9,163 bases of DNA from a bacterium (GTDB lineage: Bacteria > Patescibacteriota > Minisyncoccia > Minisyncoccales > Minisyncoccaceae): contig JALNZJ010000021.1 of NCBI GenBank assembly GCA_023229485.1, positions 1 through 9,163 on the forward strand, written 5' to 3'. Position numbers and translations under genes: made by a program. Each line of letters starts with the position of its first letter. Within the stretch, counting starts at the first letter, position 1. Positions 1-5,925 of the stretch are shown piece by piece. The notes beneath the pieces are model-generated. The model was not told the origin of the DNA. It made no database searches and saw only the letters and a list, made by a program, of their open reading frames with translations.

Positions 1-1
1 A

Positions 2-649
2 GCTAAATATATCAAAGGCCTACCCCCAAAAAAGTTGATTCACACAGGAAATCCAATTAGAGAAGGAATTTTATCAAAAAATATTGCTTTGACTCAAGAA
101 ATATTTTGTCTTAATAACAAAAAACCCATATTATTGATACTTGGAGGATCACAAGGAAGCAAACGAATAAACACGCTAATTATTGAAAATCTGGATTATT
201 TACTTGAAAATTTTGAAATTATACATCAGACTGGAAGCATAGATTATGAACGGATTATTAAATACAAAACTAGGGATTATCATGTCTATGATTTTTTAAG
301 TGAAGAAGAGATGGGATATGCTTTGAATTGTGCTACTTGCGTCATTAGTCGATCTGGATCAAGCAGTATTTCCGAAATATCAATAGCTGGAAAACCATCA
401 ATTCTAATACCATTACCTGAATCAGCTCAAAATCATCAATTTTACAATGCTATTATTTATGAGAAACTAAAAGCTTGTATCGTAATAGAGGAAAAAAATT
501 TTACAAAAGAAAATTTTATTAATTCGCTAAATAGAATTACGGATTTCAAGGATGGAATAACTTTTAGAACAGCGGCAAAAAACTTCGATAAAGGAAATGC
601 CACAAAAATAATCGTCGAAAAAATATTAGAAGAAATCAATGACCAATAA
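2..649 (+). CDS. murG: MurG, C-terminal part (cut by left window edge)
   Basis: UDP-N-acetylglucosamine:N-acetylmuramyl-(pentapeptide) pyrophosphoryl-undecaprenol GlcNAc transferase, which makes lipid II from lipid I on the inner face of the cytoplasmic membrane. The frame is open from base 2, so the gene starts outside the window; about 215 codons of a usual 350-370 are present. The TTG at 35 is internal, because HTGNPIREG around it is the conserved MurG inter-domain segment (TGNPVR). The GT-B C-terminal domain follows: GGSQGSKRIN (codons from base 143), the donor-site stretch SRSGSSSISEISIAGKP, and PLPESAQNHQFYNA, matching the family's UDP-GlcNAc-binding Glu and Gln/Asn positions. The stop TAA lies 11 bp inside gltX, so the two are probably co-transcribed and translationally coupled. 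Nothing looks broken. Family assignment is secure. Confidence 0.95.
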   Translation, partial: AKYIKGLPPKKLIHTGNPIREGILSKNIALTQEIFCLNNKKPILLILGGSQGSKRINTLIIENLDYLLENFEIIHQTGSIDYERIIKYKTRDYHVYDFLSEEEMGYALNCATCVISRSGSSSISEISIAGKPSILIPLPESAQNHQFYNAIIYEKLKACIVIEEKNFTKENFINSLNRITDFKDGITFRTAAKNFDKGNATKIIVEKILEEINDQ

Positions 650-2198
650 TTCTGTAAAAATAAAGACACGATTTGCTCCGTCACCAACTGGCCCAGCACA
701 CATCGGCAGTATCCGAACAGCCTTATTTAACTACCTGCTTAGTCGTAAACTAGGAGGGTTTTTTGTATTAAGAATAGAAGATACCGATAAAGAAAGATCA
801 AAAATAGAATGGGAACATATGCTACTTAAAAGCATGACTTGGCTTGGTTTTGATTGGGACGAAGGACCCATTATGATTGAAGGGCAAGAGTCAATGTTTG
901 ATAATAATTCTTATGATATTAAGTATATTGGAGAAAATGGCCCCTACAGGCAAAGCGAAAGAACAGAAATATATAAAAAATATCTCCAAAAAATGCTTGA
1001 CGAAGGGCATGCGTATTATTGTTTTTGCACTAAAGAAGAAGTAGAAGCTCAAAAAGGTTACCTAATGTCAATTGGGGAATCTCCAGTTTATAAAGGAACT
1101 TGTAGGAATATTACTAAAGAGGATGCCGAGGAGAGGATTAAGCAAGGAAAAAAATGCGTCATAAGATTCAAATCTCCCGAAAAACACAAAATAGTTTTCG
1201 AAGACCTGATTAAGGGAAAAATAGAATTTGATTCCGAAACCTTAGGTGATTTTGTTATTGCAAAAAATTTAGAAACACCTCTCTATAACTTCACCTGTGT
1301 TGTTGATGACTATGAAATGGGAATAACGCACGTTATTAGAGGAGAAGACCATGTTTCTAATACGCCAAAACAGATTATTATGTTCAATGCTTTAGGTGTT
1401 AAACCGCCGATTTTTGCTCATATACCATTAATCTTAGGACAGGGAAAGAAAAAACTCAGCAAAAGAGATGCCGAAACCTCACTTGAAGAATATTATCACG
1501 AAGGATACTTACCGGAGGCAATTATAAATTTCGTTGCATTTTTAGGTTGGAATCCAGGTACCGAAAAAGAAATATATTCAATGAAAGAATTGATTGAAGA
1601 TTTTTCCGTAGAAAAAATACAAAAATCAGGAGCTATTTTTAATTCAGAAAAATTAGACTGGATAAACGGATTATATATTAGAAAAAAATCTATTGATCAA
1701 TTAACAAAACTTTGTATCCCATTTTTGATTGAAGCAAATTTAATCAAAAGACATGCAGCTGGAACGTATCTAACAGTAGATACCGAAGAACTTATCCCGA
1801 CTTATAAAATTGAAAAATCTGTTGCCCTTTATCAAGAAAGAATGAAAAAACTTTTGGAAATTGCTGAATTTACTGATTTTGTTTTTAAAAAAGATATTGA
1901 TTATGACAAAAGCCTTCTGAAATGGAAGGCCATGACCGAAGAAGAGACAATAGTATCATTAGAAAAATCATTAGAGTTGATAAGATCGATTATTAATTTC
2001 GATAAAGAAAATATAGAAAAAGTAATTTTTAGTGAAGCAGAAAAAATGCCAAATCGGGGAGACCTGTTATGGCCCTTTCGAGTTGCCTTAACAGGAAAAC
2101 AGTCATCAGCTGGTCCAACGGAGATAGCTGAATTATTAGGAAAAGAAAAGTGTTTAGATAGGATAGAATTAGCAATTAAAAAAATAAAATATGCTTAA
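639..2198 (+). CDS. gltX: Glutamyl-tRNA synthetase (probably non-discriminating)
   Basis: Class I synthetase that attaches glutamate to tRNA-Glu in the cytoplasm; 519 aa, slightly longer than the usual 470-500. The ATP-site motifs are clear: PSPTGPAHIGS with HIGS at 21-24, and KLSKR at 272-276. ITHVIRGEDH (229-238) is the conserved GluRS/GlnRS catalytic segment. The zinc-site region has Cys128, Cys130 and Cys155 with the spacing of the E. coli site, but the fourth ligand position (157) is Asn instead of His. The start overlaps murG by 11 bp and no Shine-Dalgarno sequence is visible; MTNNSVKIKTRFAPSPTG is a normal GluRS N-terminus, so this ATG fits. The stop overlaps the next start by 8 bp. 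With gatC-gatA nearby, I infer that it also glutamylates tRNA-Gln; the specificity cannot be proven from sequence alone. Confidence 0.96.
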   Translation: MTNNSVKIKTRFAPSPTGPAHIGSIRTALFNYLLSRKLGGFFVLRIEDTDKERSKIEWEHMLLKSMTWLGFDWDEGPIMIEGQESMFDNNSYDIKYIGENGPYRQSERTEIYKKYLQKMLDEGHAYYCFCTKEEVEAQKGYLMSIGESPVYKGTCRNITKEDAEERIKQGKKCVIRFKSPEKHKIVFEDLIKGKIEFDSETLGDFVIAKNLETPLYNFTCVVDDYEMGITHVIRGEDHVSNTPKQIIMFNALGVKPPIFAHIPLILGQGKKKLSKRDAETSLEEYYHEGYLPEAIINFVAFLGWNPGTEKEIYSMKELIEDFSVEKIQKSGAIFNSEKLDWINGLYIRKKSIDQLTKLCIPFLIEANLIKRHAAGTYLTVDTEELIPTYKIEKSVALYQERMKKLLEIAEFTDFVFKKDIDYDKSLLKWKAMTEEETIVSLEKSLELIRSIINFDKENIEKVIFSEAEKMPNRGDLLWPFRVALTGKQSSAGPTEIAELLGKEKCLDRIELAIKKIKYA

Positions 2199-2520
2199 AA
2201 GATTATCATTAGTATTAATTATTATAGCTTTTTCATCAATTAATTTTGTGCATGCACAAGAAAATGTTCAATCAAATCAAACAATTAATGATAAAATAAT
2301 TAATATCTGGAAAAATGATGCCGAGCCATTCTTAAAGGGGGTTGCTTGTTCATTCAAAACAGATGTTTGGGACAAGGCAAACAACTGGCTAGAAAAAAAT
2401 AAATTTAAAAAAATTGATATGAGTAAAAACGAAGAGGGAAAAAATGAAGACAAAAAAAATTGCACATTTTTTGACACATTACATAAGGCAATAACCGGAA
2501 AAGAACCCACAACCAAATAA
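2191..2520 (+). CDS. Small secreted protein of unknown function
   Basis: 109 aa, not recognised. Residues 1-22 look like a Sec signal peptide: MLKR, a hydrophobic core (LSLVLIIIAF), and a likely signal peptidase I site after VHA22. The mature part (about 87 aa) is hydrophilic and probably helical, with Trp40, Trp60 and Trp66, a Lys/Asn/Glu-rich stretch at 68-90, and exactly two cysteines (Cys53, Cys91) that could form a disulfide outside the membrane. There is no lipobox cysteine next to the cleavage site, so a lipoprotein is unlikely. The ATG sits inside the last codons of gltX (8 bp overlap, no Shine-Dalgarno), which suggests translational coupling and makes it the last gene of the murG-gltX unit. 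The role is unknown; the context (a cell-wall gene upstream) permits a cell-envelope role but does not show one. Confidence 0.75.
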   Translation: MLKRLSLVLIIIAFSSINFVHAQENVQSNQTINDKIINIWKNDAEPFLKGVACSFKTDVWDKANNWLEKNKFKKIDMSKNEEGKNEDKKNCTFFDTLHKAITGKEPTTK

Positions 2521-2540
2521 CCCTTTCCTTTATCATTCCT

Positions 2541-2572
2541 GTTTACCTGCCCAAGGAAGGTTTACCTGCCTT
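2541..2572. repeat. 11-bp direct repeat with hairpin in the gltX-gatC spacer
   Basis: GTTTACCTGCC occurs at 2541-2551 and again at 2560-2570. The second copy is also half of an imperfect inverted repeat, AAGGAAGGT (2553-2561) / ACCTGCCTT (2564-2572), with 8 of 9 pairs. It is far richer in C/G than the sequence around it. It lies just after the small secreted protein and could be a weak terminator (only a short T-rich tail follows) or a degenerate REP-like element. The second TTTACC (2561-2566) could also act as a poor -35 to TTTAAT (2586-2591), but the 19-bp spacing is long and I do not call a promoter. Confidence 0.5.
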
Positions 2573-2602
2573 TAGAATTTTGAAATTTAATATTTAGTAA
2601 TT

Positions 2603-2890
2603 ATGATCTCTGAAAAAGAAATTAAAAGTATTGCAAAACTTGCATATCTAAACATAAGCGAGCAAGAAATAGAAAAACTAAGAAAGGATTTTTCTTCAAT
2701 TTTGGAATACGTAGATAAACTGAAAGAAGTAGATATTCCTGAGATTAGCGAAACAGCAAATCTTTCCAAAACAGAAAATGTTGAAAGAGAAGACATAGCT
2801 AAAAGATTTGATACTAAGCTATTGATAGACGCAATGCCAAAACAAAAAAATGGATATTTAGAAGTCAAAAAAGTATTATACAATGACTAA
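2603..2890 (+). CDS. gatC: Asp/Glu-tRNA(Asn/Gln) amidotransferase subunit C
   Basis: Small subunit of the GatCAB amidotransferase, which holds GatA against GatB and stabilises the complex; 95 aa, the normal family length. The N-terminal helical part (EIKSIAKLAYLNISEQEIEKL, in the family pattern of a short helix, L.. I.., then helix) and the middle LEYVDKLKEVD segment are typical. The C-terminal belt segment with DAMPKQKNGYLEVKKV (around 76-91) matches the usual 'AP.. .dg.f.VP.V' ending. The ATG at 2603 has no Shine-Dalgarno sequence; the preceding bases are AT-rich. The last 8 bp overlap the gatA start, so the two subunits are likely coupled in translation. GatB is not in this window. Confidence 0.93.
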   Translation: MISEKEIKSIAKLAYLNISEQEIEKLRKDFSSILEYVDKLKEVDIPEISETANLSKTENVEREDIAKRFDTKLLIDAMPKQKNGYLEVKKVLYND

Positions 2891-4319
2891 TTTAACAAAT
2901 CTTACCATCAAACAGGCAAATAATAGCCTAAAAAATAAAGAATTTTCATCTGTCGAATTAACTCAAGCATATTTAAAAAAAATAAAAGAAAAAGATAAAG
3001 ACATCAAAGCCTATCTTTCAGTTTGTGAAGATACTGCCATCTCTCAGGCAAAAAAGGCGGATGAAAAGATTTTAAAAAACGAACCCCTATCAGAAATAGA
3101 GGGCATACCTTGTGCTGTCAAGGATAATATAATGATAAAGGGTGAAAAATGTACCGCTGGCTCAAAAATTCTTGAAAACTATACCGCTATTTATGACGCA
3201 ACTGTTATTGAAAAAATTAAAAATGCTGGAGGGGTATTTTTAGGGAAGACAAATCTTGATGAGTTTGCTATGGGCGGATCTTGTGAAAAATCAGCCTTCT
3301 TTGTAACCAAGAATCCTCATGACTTAGAAAGAGTTCCAGGCGGATCGTCAGGTGGTTCAGCTGCCAGCGTAGGAGGTGATTTAAGTGTCTATGCACTCGG
3401 ATCGGATACTGGAGGTTCTATTCGTCAACCAGCATCCTTTTGTGGTGTAGTAGGACTTAAGCCGACCTATGGTGCAGTTTCAAGATACGGACTTATTGCT
3501 TATGCCTCATCATTAGATCAAATTGGACCACTCGGAAAAACGGTCGAAGATTGTGAAATCGTGTTCAATATTCTAAAAGGACAGGATAGACTAGATTCAA
3601 CTAGTACTAATTTTGAAGCCACCTATTCCAATAAAGACAAAAAACTTCGCATTGGAGTACCAAAGGAATATTTTTCTGCAGGATTAGATAAAGAGATAGA
3701 AGCTTCTATTAAAAATGCTATTAATTTCTATGAAAAAAAAGGAGCAGAAATTATCGACATTACACTTCCACATACAGAATATATCGTTGCTTGTTACTAC
3801 ATAATCGCAACATCCGAGGCAAGTGCAAATTTAGCTCGTTTAGACGGATTAAAATATGGTACCCAAGGCAAGCTTGAAAATTCTCAATCAATTAACGATT
3901 TATATTTTGAAAACAGAACTGCGGGATTCGGACCAGAAGTTAGGAAAAGAATTATGCTTGGAACATATACACTTTCATCTGGGTACTATGATGCTTATTA
4001 TAAAAAAGCTTTAAAAGTCAGAACGTTAATCAAACAAGATTTTGAAAAAGCTTTCGAAAAAGTAGATGTCATTTTAGGACCAGTATCTCCTTGTTTACCA
4101 TTTAAAATAGGGGAGATGTCAAACGATCCGCTCGCAATGTATTTGGCTGATATATACACAGCAGCAATAAACCTTGCTGGACTTCCCGCTATATCAATCC
4201 CTTGTGGAAAATCAAAAAACGGATTACCGATTGGATTACAAATAATCGCCCCGCCTTTTTGTGAAAAAAAATTATTTGAAATAGCTAAAATTTTTGAAAC
4301 CCAGAACCTCCTTAATTAA
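2883..4319 (+). CDS. gatA: Asp/Glu-tRNA(Asn/Gln) amidotransferase subunit A
   Basis: Glutaminase subunit of GatCAB: it releases ammonia from glutamine, which GatB uses to convert Glu-tRNA-Gln (and/or Asp-tRNA-Asn) to the amidated form. 478 aa, full length for the family (about 485). The amidase-signature catalytic triad is visible: Lys80 in PCAVKDN, cis-Ser155 in PGGSSGGSAA, and nucleophile Ser179 in GSDTGGSIRQPASFCG, with the spacing seen in other GatA proteins. GLKPTYGAVSRYGLIAYASS and the C-terminal GLPAISIPCG / GLPIGLQI segments are also conserved. The start lies 8 bp inside gatC with no Shine-Dalgarno sequence. With gltX just upstream, this supports the indirect route to Gln-tRNA and predicts that the genome lacks glutaminyl-tRNA synthetase. 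That is inference from the neighbourhood. Confidence 0.97.
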   Translation: MTNLTNLTIKQANNSLKNKEFSSVELTQAYLKKIKEKDKDIKAYLSVCEDTAISQAKKADEKILKNEPLSEIEGIPCAVKDNIMIKGEKCTAGSKILENYTAIYDATVIEKIKNAGGVFLGKTNLDEFAMGGSCEKSAFFVTKNPHDLERVPGGSSGGSAASVGGDLSVYALGSDTGGSIRQPASFCGVVGLKPTYGAVSRYGLIAYASSLDQIGPLGKTVEDCEIVFNILKGQDRLDSTSTNFEATYSNKDKKLRIGVPKEYFSAGLDKEIEASIKNAINFYEKKGAEIIDITLPHTEYIVACYYIIATSEASANLARLDGLKYGTQGKLENSQSINDLYFENRTAGFGPEVRKRIMLGTYTLSSGYYDAYYKKALKVRTLIKQDFEKAFEKVDVILGPVSPCLPFKIGEMSNDPLAMYLADIYTAAINLAGLPAISIPCGKSKNGLPIGLQIIAPPFCEKKLFEIAKIFETQNLLN

Positions 4320-4331
4320 GTAAACAATCTA

Positions 4332-4360
4332 TTTATTAGTTATAGAGAATCTGTTAAAAT
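4332..4360 (+). promoter_or_regulatory. Putative promoter of the membrane protein-tmk unit
   Basis: An extended -10 box, TGTTAAAAT (4352-4360, hexamer TAAAAT at 4355-4360), with a weak -35 TTTATT (4332-4337) at 17 bp. The predicted start of transcription is near 4367, about 26 nt before the ATG at 4393. The same 11-mer TCTGTTAAAAT recurs on the minus strand at 5936-5926 before the tRNA operon, which strengthens both calls. The -35 is poor and the DNA is AT-rich, so this remains a prediction. Confidence 0.45.
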
Positions 4361-4392
4361 GAATTTGTTATTATTAGTCCATCTTAATATCT

Positions 4393-4899
4393 ATGTTCAT
4401 TGACGAACTTAATTTATTTTTAACATCAACAGAATTAAATAATTTTCTCCTTCCATTCAAAGTATTATCGGTTATATTAGCGATAGCTTTTATTTATGGT
4501 GCAAATAAATACTATAAGATAGAAAAATTCGCCGTCTCAGAATGGGTTAGAAAATACAATCATTTTTTTCACCTTAAAAGTCCGGCTGAAACAAAAACTA
4601 TTCCTGAAAGATTTCAAAATATTATTGACTTGATAAATAAAAAAAATCAAATCGATACTAAGATGGCTCTAGTCAAAAATCAATATTTATTATGGGACAT
4701 TTTAAAGGAAATGAAGCTTACTGAGGAAATGTTAGGGGAGTTATCAGAAGAACAATTTCCAAACGTAAGTGCGGTTAAAGATTTAATTGAAATTGCTGAT
4801 TATGTAAAACAAGATCCATCCTATACGGTCAATATTGGAAGAACAAGAGAGCTTTTTATATTAATGAGGGATTCACTAATAAAATTACATATAATCTAA
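4393..4899 (+). CDS. Membrane-anchored protein of unknown function
   Basis: 168 aa, not recognised. One hydrophobic segment at about residues 19-37 (FLLPFKVLSVILAIAFIYG) looks like a single transmembrane helix. It is followed by a basic stretch (NKYYKIEK), which by the positive-inside rule places the remaining 130 residues in the cytoplasm. That part is charged and mostly helical in appearance, ending in DPSYTVNIGRTRELFILMRD. No catalytic motif, metal site or repeat is evident. The gene sits behind its own putative promoter and ends 7 bp before tmk, so both are probably one transcript. The start ATG is preceded by no Shine-Dalgarno sequence. There is no signal peptidase site after the helix. 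A membrane-tethered adaptor is possible but unsupported. Confidence 0.8.
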   Translation: MFIDELNLFLTSTELNNFLLPFKVLSVILAIAFIYGANKYYKIEKFAVSEWVRKYNHFFHLKSPAETKTIPERFQNIIDLINKKNQIDTKMALVKNQYLLWDILKEMKLTEEMLGELSEEQFPNVSAVKDLIEIADYVKQDPSYTVNIGRTRELFILMRDSLIKLHII

Positions 4900-4906
4900 T
4901 TTAAAA

Positions 4907-5533
4907 ATGGAAGATAAAAATATTAGTCTTGGAAAATTAATCATACTTGACGGTATTGATGGTTGCGGAGGAGAAACTCAGACAAAAAAATTAAGTGAAT
5001 TTTTGGAAAAAAAAGGTAAAAAAGTAAAAACATTTTCATTTCCAGATTACGACAGCTCAATCGGTAAGTTCTTAGATTCATATCTTCACAGTAATGATAA
5101 TCTTAGTCCAGAAATTCAAACAATTTTTCATTATGCTGGATTTTTAAACAGTAAAAAGGACATAGAACAAGCTCTTAGTGAAGGATACATCATAGTTTGT
5201 GACAGATACGTAACAACAACAATGACCTATCAAGGAATACAAGGAGTTGAATATGAAAAAATTGAACAATTAATCAAGACCTTTCCGATTCCCAAGCCAG
5301 ACATTGCTATATATTTAAGCATTTCAGCCGAAACGTCGGCTAAAAGAAAAATGGCTGAAAAGGGAAACCTTGATAGATTCGAAGCTGATTTAGATTTTCT
5401 ACGAAAAATAGCAGAAAAGTATACCGATTACGCAAAGCAAAACATGTATTGTAGGCAAGAAATAGTTGACGCCGAAAGAAGTATAGACGAGGTTTCGACG
5501 GAAATTGCTAAAATAGTCAATAACATTATATAA
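4907..5533 (+). CDS. tmk: Thymidylate kinase family protein with altered P-loop
   Basis: Homologue of dTMP kinase, which phosphorylates dTMP to dTDP with ATP; 208 aa, normal length. Family landmarks: GIDG at the N-terminus (16-19), FPDYDSSIGKFL (46-57), DRY at 99-101 followed by TTTMTYQG (the usual DRYxxSxxAYQG), and the LID region GNLDRFEADLDF (153-164). Two key sites depart from the family. The P-loop reads GIDGCGGETQ (16-25) where GIDGxGK(S/T)TQ is expected, so the Walker A Lys is Gly22 and the next Ser/Thr is Glu23. The usual A-(D/N)-R before the DRY strand is AGF (77-79), losing an Arg that contacts the thymine base in characterised enzymes. Lys27/Lys28 might substitute. It could be a diverged active Tmk, a kinase for another substrate, or an inactive homologue. 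Only 7 bp separate it from the upstream gene. Confidence 0.82.
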   Translation: MEDKNISLGKLIILDGIDGCGGETQTKKLSEFLEKKGKKVKTFSFPDYDSSIGKFLDSYLHSNDNLSPEIQTIFHYAGFLNSKKDIEQALSEGYIIVCDRYVTTTMTYQGIQGVEYEKIEQLIKTFPIPKPDIAIYLSISAETSAKRKMAEKGNLDRFEADLDFLRKIAEKYTDYAKQNMYCRQEIVDAERSIDEVSTEIAKIVNNII

Positions 5534-5573
5534 GTAAGGCCCAAAAACGAACAATTCTATTATCGAATTAAAC

Positions 5574-5600
5574 AAAAACTACCCATGGGTAGTTTTTCTT
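5574..5600. terminator. Bidirectional rho-independent terminator
   Basis: Bases 5574-5597 are a perfect 24-bp palindrome with stem ACTACCC/GGGTAGT flanked by A5 on the left and T5 on the right. Read on the plus strand it ends in TTTTTCTTT and would stop the tmk transcript. Read on the minus strand it ends in TTTTTGTTT and would stop the tRNA operon just after the Asp tRNA CCA. It sits between two convergent units, exactly where a shared terminator is expected. Confidence 0.88.
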
Positions 5601-5677
5601 TGGCGGACCCGACCGGACTCGAACCGGCAGTCTCCTCCGTGACAGGGAGGCGCGATAACCAATTTCGCTACGGATCC
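5601..5677 (-). tRNA. tRNA-Asp (anticodon GTC)
   Basis: Read on the minus strand from 5677 to 5601, 77 nt including an encoded CCA (5603-5601). All four stems form: acceptor GGATCCG/CGGGTCC (one T-G pair), D-stem GCGA/TCGC, anticodon stem CCTCC/GGAGG with loop CTGTCAC giving anticodon GTC, and T-stem GCCGG/CCGGT. The T-loop TTCGAGT and the GG in the D-loop are canonical. The discriminator is G73, as expected for Asp. It is the last of three tRNAs in the operon and is followed at once by the shared terminator. It is the only one of the three with a genomic CCA. Confidence 0.97.
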
Positions 5678-5730
5678 AATAATAGATATTTAGCACACAA
5701 TATAAAATCAATCAATTGCATCAGTTGGTG

Positions 5731-5803
5731 TGCCTGGGGTGGGAGTCGGACCCACGACAACTCGCTTATGAAACGAGTGCTCTAACCACTGAGCTACTCA
5801 GGC
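5731..5803 (-). tRNA. tRNA with anticodon CAT (elongator Met, or Ile-CAT)
   Basis: Minus strand, 5803 to 5731, 73 nt without a genomic CCA (ACACCA follows the stem, but CCA is not at position 74). Acceptor GCCTGAG/CCCAGGC has one A-C mismatch at 6-67; D-stem GCTC/GAGC; anticodon stem CTCGT/GCGAG with loop TTCATAA; T-stem GTGGG/CCCAC. The paired G1-C72 argues against an initiator. The T-loop reads TCCGACT, so position 55 is C where U (pseudouridine) is almost universal; the D-loop AGTGGTTA keeps G18 G19. Elongator Met is more likely than lysidine-modified tRNA-Ile2, but sequence identity elements visible here do not settle it. Middle gene of the operon. Confidence 0.93.
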
Positions 5804-5816
5804 GCTTCTTGAAGCG
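5803..5816. repeat. 14-bp palindrome in tRNA spacer
   Basis: CGCTTCTTGAAGCG is a perfect palindrome that ends on the first base of the CAT tRNA at 5803. In the minus-strand transcript it would form a short hairpin immediately before the tRNA 5' end, in the 33-nt spacer behind the first tRNA. It might guide processing of the precursor; that is a guess. Confidence 0.4.
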
Positions 5817-5836
5817 AGAGCTCCAATAAAACAATG

Positions 5837-5907
5837 TTGCGGTTCCTAGAATTGCACTAGGGTCTCCAGCTTATGAGACTGGCGAGGTACTACTCCTCTA
5901 AACCGCT
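5837..5907 (-). tRNA. tRNA with anticodon CAT, atypical, partly initiator-like
   Basis: Minus strand, 5907 to 5837, 71 nt, no genomic CCA. Acceptor AGCGGTT/AACCGCA forms six pairs with A1-A72 unpaired; D-stem GAGG/CCTC; anticodon stem CCAGT/GCTGG with loop CTCATAA; variable loop AGAC; T-stem CCTAG/CTAGG; discriminator A. The unpaired 1-72 and A11-U24 are bacterial initiator features and the anticodon loop equals that of E. coli initiator, but the three G-C pairs at the base of the anticodon stem are missing. The T-loop TGCAATT has G at 55 and the D-loop AGTAGTA lacks the GG pair. All stems are intact, so decay to a pseudogene seems unlikely. Met, initiator Met and Ile-CAT remain open. First gene of the operon. 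Confidence 0.85.
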
Positions 5908-5925
5908 ATGTAAATAACAATAAGT

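Noticed and set aside
457..699. Minus-strand frame across the murG/gltX junction
   Set aside because: Antisense shadow of two clear genes. The same applies to minus-strand frames at 2277-2516, 2587-2883, 8068-8304 and 8554-8745.
5585..5785. Open plus-strand frame of 66 codons with a start at the palindrome
   Set aside because: It is the antisense of tRNA-Asp and the CAT tRNA and starts within the terminator; no evidence of coding.
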